The position numbers and the translations under genes are program-made. The notes below the pieces were generated by a model. It was not told the origin of the DNA. It saw only the letters and a list, made by a program, of their open reading frames with translations, and ran no database searches. A stretch of 5,769 nt of DNA from Flavobacteriales bacterium (GTDB lineage Bacteria; Bacteroidota; Bacteroidia; Flavobacteriales_D; Sanyastnellaceae), in the NCBI GenBank assembly GCA_028823435.1, contig JAPKBK010000118.1:1-5769 (forward strand), written 5' to 3'. Shown one piece after another: positions 1 to 5,769 of the stretch. Position 1 is the first letter of the stretch. Every line of letters begins with the position of its first letter.

Positions 1-40
1 TAGCCTGTCATGGATCGAATCATAGCGCAAAGATAAGCCG

Positions 41-48
41 TACCTTTG
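41..48 (+). promoter_or_regulatory. Candidate Bacteroidota -7 promoter box (TAnnTTTG)
   Basis: The octamer TACCTTTG matches exactly the TAnnTTTG -7 element known for the primary sigma factor of Bacteroidota. It ends 6 bases before the ATG at 55. No good TTG -33 element is visible 17-23 bases upstream, so the promoter would rest mainly on the -7 box. If it is real, transcription would begin at about 52-56, at or next to the ATG. An 8-mer with six fixed bases can occur by chance, so this is a candidate only. Confidence 0.4.
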
Positions 49-54
49 TCCACT

Positions 55-1029
55 ATGCCTAGTATAAAAGAAATTCAAGTGCCGATTGCGGAAGAGATGA
101 AGGCGTTCTCTGGTCATTTCAGAGAAACCCTGCGCTCAGATGTCGCACTTTTAGATATAATTATGCGTTATATCGTGAAGCGTAAGGGCAAACAAATGAG
201 ACCTATTTTCGTTTTTCTTTCTGCCAAAATCCATGGCGAGTGTACTGAGAAAACAAATACTGCGGCGTCTTTAATCGAGTTGCTACACACTGCTACCTTG
301 GTGCATGACGACGTCGTTGATGAAAGTAACCTGAGACGTGGATTCTTTTCTATTCAAGCACTTTGGAAAAAGAAAGTTGCTGTACTTGTAGGTGATTATT
401 TGCTCTCCCGAGGACTACTCACCGCGGTAGATGCTGAGGCGTTTGACTTGTTAAAACTCACGTCGAAAGCTGTGAAAGAAATGAGTGAAGGGGAACTTTT
501 GCAGATTGAAAAAGCGCGACATCTAAATATCACGGAAGACATTTATTTTGAGATCATCCGAAGAAAAACCGCATCCTTAATTTCTGCGTGTTGTGCTTGC
601 GGAGCTGCTTCAACAGGTGCAAGCCAGGCGCAGATTGATACAATGTGGGCCTTTGGAGAAAAAACGGGATTGGCCTTTCAAATAAAAGATGATTTACTAG
701 ATCTCGGTGATGGAAAAAAAACGGGGAAACCAACTGGCCAAGACATCCGGGAGAAGAAATTAACGCTGCCTCTCATCCATACACTTGAAAAAGCCGATCG
801 AAGAACCCGCAAACGGTTACTTAAACTGGTGAAACAAGCCCCTAAAGATCCGAAGGCAGTGAAGGCAGTGATTCAGGCTGTTATTGAAGGTCCAGGGCTT
901 GAATATGCAAGAACTAAAATGGCCAACTTAAGAAATGAAGCGGTCGAAATGCTTGATGTCTTTGAAGATACTGAAGCGCGGAAAGCTTTAATTAATTTGC
1001 TTGATTTTACAATTGAACGAAACCGATGA
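55..1029 (+). CDS. Long-chain polyprenyl diphosphate synthase
   Basis: Trans-isoprenyl diphosphate synthase (IspB/IspA superfamily) that condenses isopentenyl diphosphate onto an allylic diphosphate, probably to make the menaquinone side chain, in the cytosol. Visible motifs, numbering from the ATG at 55: GKQMRP at about 45-50 (substrate-binding GK-x-x-RP), the first aspartate-rich motif DDVVD at 85-89 followed by RR, GDYLLS at 113-118, the second aspartate-rich motif DDLLD at 212-216, and a downstream KPTGQDIREKKLTLPLI segment. The fifth residue before the first Asp motif is Ala and the fourth is Thr. In this family small residues there, rather than aromatics, go with long-chain products. 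The 324-aa length is normal. A TTG at 46 would add three residues, but it lies inside the candidate -7 box, and the sequence from ATG (MPSIKEIQVPI) resembles family N-termini, so I chose ATG. The exact chain length (C30-C40) cannot be read from the sequence. Confidence 0.93.
   Translation: MPSIKEIQVPIAEEMKAFSGHFRETLRSDVALLDIIMRYIVKRKGKQMRPIFVFLSAKIHGECTEKTNTAASLIELLHTATLVHDDVVDESNLRRGFFSIQALWKKKVAVLVGDYLLSRGLLTAVDAEAFDLLKLTSKAVKEMSEGELLQIEKARHLNITEDIYFEIIRRKTASLISACCACGAASTGASQAQIDTMWAFGEKTGLAFQIKDDLLDLGDGKKTGKPTGQDIREKKLTLPLIHTLEKADRRTRKRLLKLVKQAPKDPKAVKAVIQAVIEGPGLEYARTKMANLRNEAVEMLDVFEDTEARKALINLLDFTIERNR
852..869 (+). repeat. Tandem 9-bp duplication inside the polyprenyl synthase gene
   Basis: GAAGGCAGT occurs twice head to tail, in frame, within the segment encoding PKAVKAVIQAV near the C-terminal part of the synthase. 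It keeps the reading frame and lies in a helical, variable region, so it is probably a neutral slippage duplication. Confidence 0.6.
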
Positions 1030-1472
1030 AGATAAAAGGGCGTGTCACAGTATGGATGGTTGTATTTGCAACAATAGGCTGTGGGGACACGGGGTATAAA
1101 GGCAGGACCGTTGAGGTGACTTCGACATGGAGCAATGGCAATGTGAAAGAGGAGAGGGTATCTCTCAAAGGGGATACCGTTGAGGTTCTTTCTTATTATG
1201 ATAATTTTAAGATACAAACACGTGGCAGGGTTGTGAGCAGGGATGGGTCGGATTTGAAAATTGGGTGTTGGGATACATTCTATCCTGATGGCATGAAATG
1301 GTCTCTTAATTGTTTTACAAACGGATTAACTGATGGCACCTACCAAACCTGGCACCCAAATGGAGCGGTGAATATTTTGGGGCATTACAGTCGGGGGTTT
1401 GAAACTGGGGTTTGGCAGTTCTCGGACAGCACCGGGGTGGTGGTGAGAGAATTCGATGCAACACCTGGATAA
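1026..1472 (+). CDS. Small MORN-repeat (YwqK-type) predicted lipoprotein
   Basis: A 148-aa protein starting at an ATG that overlaps the stop of the upstream synthase gene in an ATGA, which implies translational coupling and a shared transcript. Residues 1-18 form a short basic then hydrophobic leader ending in T-I-G-C, a plausible though not ideal lipobox with Cys19 as the lipidated residue. From about residue 80 there are MORN-variant repeats: an FYPDG unit (about 80-100), GTYQTWHPNG with GHYSRG (about 104-124), and a last partial unit GVWQFSDSTG (about 128-137). An earlier WSNG at about 35-38 may be a degenerate unit. These repeats are common in Bacteroidota cell-envelope proteins, where they probably bind partners or lipid; the biochemical role is unknown. 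I see no catalytic motif. The coupling to a quinone-chain synthase may be only positional. The protein is probably anchored in the inner or outer membrane facing the periplasm; no clear Bacteroidota surface-export signal follows the Cys. Confidence 0.8.
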   Translation: MKIKGRVTVWMVVFATIGCGDTGYKGRTVEVTSTWSNGNVKEERVSLKGDTVEVLSYYDNFKIQTRGRVVSRDGSDLKIGCWDTFYPDGMKWSLNCFTNGLTDGTYQTWHPNGAVNILGHYSRGFETGVWQFSDSTGVVVREFDATPG

Positions 1473-1490
1473 GGTATCGCTGGATAAGGT
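1465..1490 (+). repeat. 11-bp direct repeat duplicating the stop codon
   Basis: CTGGATAAGGT occurs at 1465-1475 and again at 1480-1490, a period of 15 bases (five codons). The first copy contains the stop codon of the MORN lipoprotein gene (TAA at 1470-1472). The second supplies another TAA in the same frame at 1485-1487, so readthrough would add only Gly-Ile-Ala-Gly. It looks like a small local duplication across the gene end. Confidence 0.75.
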
Positions 1491-1521
1491 TTTACACATT
1501 TTCACGTTGAGGAGAAAACAA

Positions 1522-1552
1522 CTGTCAAGTGAAAGGTGACAGGTGGGTTTTT
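1522..1552 (+). terminator. Weak hairpin plus T-run, possible terminator of the synthase-lipoprotein operon
   Basis: CTGTCA (1522-1527) and TGACAG (1537-1542) form a perfect 6-bp inverted repeat with a 9-base loop. Five Ts at 1548-1552 follow after a short GTGGG. The position, 50 bases after the lipoprotein stop and before the next gene, suits a rho-independent terminator. The stem is short, only half G/C, and the T-run is displaced, so it may equally be an operator or chance. The rest of the intergenic stretch (1473-1611) holds a pyrimidine-rich tract at about 1580-1611 and no convincing promoter box. Confidence 0.33.
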
Positions 1553-1611
1553 ATCTTGCAGCTAGTAGCTATTGCACACTTTTTTTCTTTACTCTACAAC
1601 ATCCTCTCTAC

Positions 1612-2682
1612 ATGTCATTATTTAAAACAACTGTATTGCGCATCGCCTCACTCCTTGGGGCGTGTGTCTTGTTTTGCGGAATTGGCATTTTTGCAAATGA
1701 CGATGTTTCATCTGAAGACTACATTGACAAATGGAAAAAAGAAGCTGTTTCTCAAATGATAGAATACAACATCCCTGCGAGTATTACGCTCGCTCAGGGG
1801 ATTCTTGAAAGCGGCAACGGGGTAAGTACATTGGCTCTGAAGTCTAACAATCACTTCGGAATTAAGTGCCACAGTGATTGGGTCGGCGGCCGAACGTACC
1901 ATGACGACGATGAAAAAGGGGAGTGTTTCAGAGTGTATGACCACCCCAAAGACAGCTATGAAGACCACAGTAAGTTCTTGCTGAAAAGCCGATATGCGAT
2001 GTTATTTGAACTGGACCTCGATGACTATAAAGGATGGGCAAAAGGGTTGAAAAAATGTGGTTATGCGACAAACCCTGAATACGCTGAAAGACTGATCACA
2101 TTAATTGAACGCCACAACCTAAATGTATTAGATGTAGAAGGGCATGATGCGCTTGCCGAAGTAGGAAAGGCTGAAACAAAGGTGGAAACTGAGATTGTGA
2201 AAGAACAACAGGTGATTTCTGACAGACTTGGCTCTGAATCAAAGGCTCGAGCAGCCCGAAATTCTCCTACAAATGATGGTGGGGCTCGGCGAATTAGAAC
2301 AACTGAACATGGGATTCAATTTGTTTTCGCACGTGAAGGTGACACCCAAAAAAGCTTGGGAAAGGAGCTCGACATGATGCCTTGGCAATTTCGCAAGTAC
2401 AATGGCGTCCCGAAAAGTCATGTGTTCAATCTGGGGGATAAGATTTACTTACAGCCTAAGAAGAATCATGCAGCATATACTTGGCATACTGTTCGTCAAG
2501 GCCAAACCATGTGGGAGATCTCGCAGATATATGGCATTAAAACATCTGCGATTGTTCGTAAAAACAGACTCAATCCAAACGAATCATTAAAGGCTGGCAC
2601 CAAACTGAGCTTACAATGGCCCTTAAGTAAAGAGGGAGAACTTCCGTGGTACGCGAAGCTCATAACTGCAAAAGAGAGTTGA
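1612..2682 (+). CDS. Secreted glucosaminidase (GH73) with C-terminal LysM domains
   Basis: Peptidoglycan hydrolase predicted to cleave the glycan strand and act in the periplasm or at the cell surface, in wall remodelling or daughter-cell separation. Numbering from the ATG at 1612 (356 aa): a signal peptide at 1-28 with likely cleavage after IFA, then the GH73/FlgJ-like domain at about 36-170. That domain has the characteristic ASITLAQGILESG stretch whose Glu66 is the expected catalytic acid, followed by NNHFGIKC, YHDDDEKGECFRVY and the GYATNPEYAERLI end. A charged, low-complexity linker covers about 175-232. A degenerate LysM is at about 237-281 and a clear LysM (HTVRQGQTMWEIS...LKAGTKLSL) at 292-334; these bind N-acetylglucosamine-containing glycan. 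A GTG at 1543 in the same frame would add 23 residues ahead of an otherwise normal signal peptide, so the ATG is preferred. The gene stands alone between two operons and likely has its own promoter, which I could not identify. Confidence 0.92.
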   Translation: MSLFKTTVLRIASLLGACVLFCGIGIFANDDVSSEDYIDKWKKEAVSQMIEYNIPASITLAQGILESGNGVSTLALKSNNHFGIKCHSDWVGGRTYHDDDEKGECFRVYDHPKDSYEDHSKFLLKSRYAMLFELDLDDYKGWAKGLKKCGYATNPEYAERLITLIERHNLNVLDVEGHDALAEVGKAETKVETEIVKEQQVISDRLGSESKARAARNSPTNDGGARRIRTTEHGIQFVFAREGDTQKSLGKELDMMPWQFRKYNGVPKSHVFNLGDKIYLQPKKNHAAYTWHTVRQGQTMWEISQIYGIKTSAIVRKNRLNPNESLKAGTKLSLQWPLSKEGELPWYAKLITAKES

Positions 2683-2710
2683 TTGCGCGGCGACAAAGCA
2701 CGTAAATATC
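2679..2710 (+). promoter_or_regulatory. Tentative promoter for the tyrosine-catabolism operon
   Basis: A TTG at 2679-2681 is followed after 21 bases by TAAATATC (2703-2710), which matches six of eight positions of the Bacteroidota -7 pattern TAnnTTTG when the two free bases are counted. Spacing is right for a -33/-7 pair and would put the transcript start near 2715, about 40 bases before the hmgA ATG. Two of the six informative bases mismatch, so this is a weak candidate, offered because some promoter is expected in this 73-bp gap. Confidence 0.22.
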
Positions 2711-2724
2711 AAATTTCTCTGAAC

Positions 2725-2739
2725 TACCTTAGCGAGGTA
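2725..2739 (+). promoter_or_regulatory. Short inverted repeat just upstream of hmgA
   Basis: TACCTT (2725-2730) pairs with GAGGTA (2734-2739), giving five Watson-Crick pairs and one G-U around a 3-base AGC loop. AA and TT on the outside extend it past one mismatch. It ends 16 bases before the hmgA start codon. It could be a 5'-leader hairpin, a regulator binding site, or the remains of a terminator for the glucosaminidase gene, since AT-rich sequence follows. The sequence alone cannot tell these apart. Confidence 0.35.
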
Positions 2740-2755
2740 TTTAATTAAGAGAAAA

Positions 2756-3916
2756 ATGCCTTTTTATCAGCAACTGGGGGATATTCCCAATAAGCGACAT
2801 GTTCAGTTTCGCAAAAAAGATGGAAGTCTTTACCGTGAACAGGTTTTCGGTACAGCTGGGTTTGCAGGGATCACTTCAATCCTCTATCATTACAACAACC
2901 CGACGATGGTGAAGGAAGTTCTGGGAAGCGTTGATGTACGACCTGAAATTGCCGTCGAATGTAACTTGCACTCCAGAAAACTAGAGGGGTTTAATGTCCT
3001 ACCGGGCAAGGATTATCTAGACTCTCGCGTCCCGATAATGTTCAATTCGGACCTCACCATTGAACTCGCATCTCCTCCGAAAATTGAGGATGATGTTTTC
3101 TATAAAAACTCCGATCAAGCTGAAACGATTTTCGTTCATCATGGCAGCGGAGTTTTGGAAACAATGTTCGGAAATCTTGTTTTTGGCAAGGGGGATTATT
3201 TGGTAATCCCGAAGGGAATCATTTACCGATTTAAATTTAATTCTGAAGACAACAGACTGTTGATCGTGGCTTCTACAGCGCCTGTTTTTACACCCAAACG
3301 TTATCGAAATAATTTCGGACAACTCTTAGAGAACAGTCCATATTGTGAACGTGACTTCCGAACACCAAGTGAGCTCGTCGTTCATGAAGCGTTGGGGGAT
3401 TACCTCGTGAAAATCAAGAAAAATGGTTTGATTCACGATTACATTTATGCTGCCCACCCCTTTGATGTTGTGGGTTGGGACGGGTTTTTATTCCCCTATG
3501 CATTTAACATCAAAGATTTCGAACCCATTACTGGCCGAATTCACCTCCCCCCTCCTACCCACCAAACCTTTGAAGCGGCAGGGTTTGTGATTTGTAGTTT
3601 TGTACCCAGACTTTACGATTACCATCCTGATTCTATCCCAGCGCCTTATAATCACAGCAACATCGACTCGGATGAATTGCTTTACTATGTTGATGGAGAC
3701 TTTATGAGCAGAGTGGGTGTGAAGCCAGGGCAACTTACGCTTCACCCAGCTGGTATTGTCCACGGTCCGCACCCCGGGACGATAGAACAGAGCATCGGAA
3801 AGAAAGAAACACCTGAAACGGCAGTGATGGTTGACACATTTAAACCGCTTCATCTCACGCAACAAGCACTCGACCTAGAATATCCCGATTACTACAAATC
3901 TTGGGTTAAGAAATAA
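2756..3916 (+). CDS. hmgA: Homogentisate 1,2-dioxygenase (short form)
   Basis: Non-heme Fe(II) ring-cleaving dioxygenase that opens homogentisate to maleylacetoacetate, the central ring-opening step of tyrosine and phenylalanine breakdown, in the cytosol. The 386-aa length is shorter than the ~430-445 aa of the classic human and Pseudomonas enzymes but normal for the short bacterial branch. Visible features: N-terminal cupin-like half with an HHGSG...GDYLVIPKG stretch (about 128-154), GWDGFLFPYAFNI (240-252), the RIHLPPPTHQTFEA region (261-274), and a metal site of His300, an acidic ligand at Asp306 or Glu307, and His336. His330 lies in the conserved LH-x5-HGP pattern. Spacing of the three histidines equals that of human His335, His365 and His371. 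The ATG follows an A-rich leader without Shine-Dalgarno, as usual in Bacteroidota. The gene is followed 7 bases later by hpd, the preceding enzyme of the pathway, which strongly supports the assignment. Confidence 0.95.
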   Translation: MPFYQQLGDIPNKRHVQFRKKDGSLYREQVFGTAGFAGITSILYHYNNPTMVKEVLGSVDVRPEIAVECNLHSRKLEGFNVLPGKDYLDSRVPIMFNSDLTIELASPPKIEDDVFYKNSDQAETIFVHHGSGVLETMFGNLVFGKGDYLVIPKGIIYRFKFNSEDNRLLIVASTAPVFTPKRYRNNFGQLLENSPYCERDFRTPSELVVHEALGDYLVKIKKNGLIHDYIYAAHPFDVVGWDGFLFPYAFNIKDFEPITGRIHLPPPTHQTFEAAGFVICSFVPRLYDYHPDSIPAPYNHSNIDSDELLYYVDGDFMSRVGVKPGQLTLHPAGIVHGPHPGTIEQSIGKKETPETAVMVDTFKPLHLTQQALDLEYPDYYKSWVKK

Positions 3917-3923
3917 CATAGAT

Positions 3924-5060
3924 ATGTCAGAAAACACAATCCCTCTGCTTGACAAGGTTCTTCCTGAAGCCGCAGACTTTCTCCCTCTACTGGGGACAGA
4001 TTACGTTGAATTTATTGTCGGAAATGCAAAGCAAAGCGCATTCTTCTATATGACTGCTTGGGGGTTTCAGCCTCTCGCATATAAGGGACTTGAAACAGGC
4101 AGCACAGATTCTGTTTCATATGTCCTTAAGCAGAATAAAATCATCCTCGTCCTCACGTCACCTCTTCGGCCTGGAGGTGAGTTAAATCGACATCTTAACG
4201 ACCACGGTGACGGTGTAAAAACCATTGCGCTGTGGGTTGAGGATGCAAAAAAGAGCTGGGAGGAAACCACAAAAAGAGGCGCAAAAAGCGCATTCGAGCC
4301 TGAGGTTCGAAAAGACGACAATGGTGAAGTCGTACTCAGTGCCATTCACACATATGGAGAAACGATTCATGTATTCGTAGAGAGGCACAATTACAATGGG
4401 GTCTTTATGCCGGGATACCGCGCCTGGAATCCCGATTACCAACCCGTAGACACAGGACTGTTGTACATCGACCACATGGTCGGCAATGTAAACTGGGGTG
4501 AAATGAATACTTGGGGTAAGTTTTATGCCGAGGTGATGGGGTTTGCCCAAATCATTTCCTTCGATGACAAGGACATCTCAACCGATTACACTGCCCTCAT
4601 GTCCAAGGTAATGAGCAATGGGAATGGTCGGATTAAATTTCCGATCAACGAACCTGCAAAAGGGAAAAAGAAGTCGCAAATAGAGGAGTACATCGAATAC
4701 TATGGCGGTTCGGGGTGCCAACACATAGCCGTGGCGACAAACGATATCATTAAAACAATCACAGCCCTAAAATCCAGGGGTGTAGATTTCTTATATGTCC
4801 CAGACAATTATTACGACGATATTCTAGACCGTGTTGGAGATATCGACGAGGACATCGAAGGATTAAGAAAACTCGGGATTCTGATTGACAGAGATGAAGA
4901 CGGTTACCTGCTTCAGTTATTTACAAAACCGGTGTTAGACAGACCGACGATGTTTTTTGAGATTATTCAGAGAAATGGGGCAACTTCATTTGGAAAAGGC
5001 AATTTTAAAGCGCTATTTGAGGCCATAGAACGCGAACAAGAAAACCGCGGTACGCTATAA
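3924..5060 (+). CDS. hpd: 4-hydroxyphenylpyruvate dioxygenase
   Basis: Fe(II), alpha-keto-acid-dependent dioxygenase converting 4-hydroxyphenylpyruvate to homogentisate, which the hmgA product 7 bp upstream then cleaves. It has the two-domain vicinal-oxygen-chelate fold: an N-terminal VOC half at about 25-155 (DYVEFIVGNAKQSAFFYMTAWGF) without metal ligands and a catalytic C-terminal half at about 180-350. The iron triad is visible: His184 in YIDHMVGNV, His267 in GCQHIAVAT and Glu346 in FFEIIQR. QLFTKP at 331-336 and KFPINEP at 238-244 contribute conserved active-site residues. The C-terminal FGKGNFKALFEAIEREQ helix that closes the active site is intact. The length of 378 aa is typical. Hydroxymandelate synthase is the main look-alike, but the neighbouring homogentisate dioxygenase argues for Hpd. 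The codon before the gating helix region reads NGATSFGKGNF where many homologs have a Gly/Cys-rich GCGGFGKGNF, a small variation. No terminator is seen on either side. Confidence 0.96.
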   Translation: MSENTIPLLDKVLPEAADFLPLLGTDYVEFIVGNAKQSAFFYMTAWGFQPLAYKGLETGSTDSVSYVLKQNKIILVLTSPLRPGGELNRHLNDHGDGVKTIALWVEDAKKSWEETTKRGAKSAFEPEVRKDDNGEVVLSAIHTYGETIHVFVERHNYNGVFMPGYRAWNPDYQPVDTGLLYIDHMVGNVNWGEMNTWGKFYAEVMGFAQIISFDDKDISTDYTALMSKVMSNGNGRIKFPINEPAKGKKKSQIEEYIEYYGGSGCQHIAVATNDIIKTITALKSRGVDFLYVPDNYYDDILDRVGDIDEDIEGLRKLGILIDRDEDGYLLQLFTKPVLDRPTMFFEIIQRNGATSFGKGNFKALFEAIEREQENRGTL

Positions 5061-5062
5061 TT

Positions 5063-5769
5063 TTGAAACCTCTTCTTCAAGTTGACCAGTTAGAAGTAGC
5101 ATTCGAAAAAACAGTAATCTCTGGGGTATCCTTCAACGTATACGAAGGAATGACCACAGCAATTGTTGGAGAATCGGGGTCGGGGAAGACCGTGACATCT
5201 ACAGCGATCATGGGGCTCCTTCCATCAAATGGACGTGTTATTCGAGGTCACGTCAAAGGGATTGATGGTGTGGCGTGGGTAGAAGCTGACAAAAAGCCGA
5301 TTACGCCAGTGGGAAGAGAGATAAGCATGGTTTTTCAAGATCCGATGTCTTCGTTGAATCCATCAATGAAAGTAGGTGAACAAGTCTCTGAGCCATTGGC
5401 CGTTCACACGGGATTAAACAGGTCTGATTCCATGAAAAGAGTCCTCGCGCTTTTCAAAGAGGTTGAATTACCAGAGCCAGAAACCGCGATATATAAATAT
5501 CCTCACGAGCTAAGCGGGGGTCAAAAACAGCGCGTCATGCTCGCAATCGCACTTGCGTGTAACCCCAAAATTCTTGTCGCTGACGAGCCTACAACCGCAT
5601 TAGATGTTACAGTTCAAAAGACCATTTTAGAATTGTTGGTTCGTCTTCAGAAAGAGCGTGATTTAGGGATTCTTTTTATAACACATGACCTTGACGTGGT
5701 CCGAGATATTGCAGATTTCGTCGTCGTCATGAAAGATGGTGAGATTGTTGAACAAGGAGAATGTATCGC
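5063..5769 (+). CDS. Oligopeptide/dipeptide-type ABC transporter ATPase (3' end cut by window)
   Basis: The first 235 residues of an Opp/Dpp-family ATP-binding subunit; the gene continues past the window. All nucleotide-binding motifs are present: Walker A GESGSGKT (36-43), Q-loop VFQDPMSSLNP (90-100, Gln92), the ABC signature LSGGQKQR (150-157), Walker B ILVADE (170-175), D-loop ALD (179-181) and H-loop His208. The QDPMSSLNP and LSGGQxQR wording is typical of OppD/DppD and of the double-ATPase YejF/GsiA type, and Bacteroidota often carry the fused form, so the whole protein could be about 550 aa. The start is a TTG two bases after the hpd stop. The frame is closed by a TGA at 5018-5020 with no ATG or GTG between, and the next ATG (residue 30) would cut into the strand leading to Walker A. 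The 2-bp spacing implies co-transcription with hmgA-hpd. The substrate cannot be determined here. Confidence 0.9.
   Translation, partial: MKPLLQVDQLEVAFEKTVISGVSFNVYEGMTTAIVGESGSGKTVTSTAIMGLLPSNGRVIRGHVKGIDGVAWVEADKKPITPVGREISMVFQDPMSSLNPSMKVGEQVSEPLAVHTGLNRSDSMKRVLALFKEVELPEPETAIYKYPHELSGGQKQRVMLAIALACNPKILVADEPTTALDVTVQKTILELLVRLQKERDLGILFITHDLDVVRDIADFVVVMKDGEIVEQGECI

Noticed and set aside
1..45. Possible tail of an upstream gene
   Set aside because: All three forward frames meet stops within the first 62 bases and the remnants are too short to recognise, so no partial gene can be supported; the stretch also contains no clear RNA gene.
46..54. TTG at 46 as the start of the polyprenyl synthase
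   Set aside because: It adds only three residues, overlaps a perfect -7 box, and the ATG at 55 gives an N-terminus that fits the family.
873..1217. 114-codon open frame on the minus strand
   Set aside because: It lies antisense across the end of the synthase and start of the lipoprotein gene, has a Cys/Ser/Ile-rich low-information product, and resembles no family.
1543..1611. GTG start extending the glucosaminidase by 23 residues
   Set aside because: The extension precedes an already complete signal peptide starting at ATG 1612 and begins inside the terminator-like region.
3488..3865. 125-codon minus-strand open frame inside hmgA
   Set aside because: It is an antisense shadow of a well-supported, conserved enzyme gene and has no recognisable domain.
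4182..4550. 122-codon minus-strand open frame inside hpd
   Set aside because: It is an antisense shadow of hpd with no start context or recognisable motif.
1..5769. Mobile element, CRISPR array, defence island or biosynthetic cluster
   Set aside because: I saw no transposase or integrase, no regularly spaced repeats, no terminal inverted repeats, and every gene is a recognisable housekeeping or catabolic type.

Overview
This window is ordinary-looking chromosomal DNA that I read as Bacteroidota, most likely a marine Flavobacteriales-type organism. The inference rests on three things: moderate GC content, starts without Shine-Dalgarno sequences (including a TTG start), and protein styles typical of that phylum (a secreted GH73 glucosaminidase with C-terminal LysM modules, a YwqK/MORN-type lipoprotein, and the short ~386-aa form of homogentisate dioxygenase). 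All supported genes are on the + strand, tightly packed, and fall into three blocks. I cannot name the species.

Block 1 (about 41-1472) holds a long-chain polyprenyl diphosphate synthase with both aspartate-rich motifs, probably making a quinone side chain. It overlaps by 4 bp (ATGA) a small predicted lipoprotein with MORN-variant repeats. A perfect match to the Bacteroidota -7 box (TAnnTTTG) lies immediately before the preferred ATG of the synthase, which raises the possibility of a leaderless transcript. The block ends with an in-frame 11-bp direct repeat that duplicates the stop codon, followed by a weak terminator-like hairpin.

Block 2 (1612-2682) is a single secreted cell-wall hydrolase: signal peptide, GH73 glucosaminidase domain, linker, one degenerate and one good LysM domain.

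Block 3 (2756 to beyond the window end) looks like an operon. Homogentisate 1,2-dioxygenase (hmgA) and 4-hydroxyphenylpyruvate dioxygenase (hpd) are separated by 7 bp and catalyse consecutive steps of tyrosine/phenylalanine catabolism: 4-hydroxyphenylpyruvate to homogentisate (Hpd), then to maleylacetoacetate (HmgA). Two bases after hpd, a TTG codon opens an oligopeptide/dipeptide-type ABC transporter ATPase that runs off the window end. The last two enzymes of the pathway (maleylacetoacetate isomerase and fumarylacetoacetase) are not here.

I found no mobile elements, CRISPR arrays, tRNA or rRNA genes, and nothing that amounts to a new defence or biosynthetic system. The points most worth a second look are the possible leaderless start of the first gene, the shifted acidic metal ligand in the homogentisate dioxygenase, and the peptide-transporter ATPase close-coupled to the tyrosine-catabolic pair.
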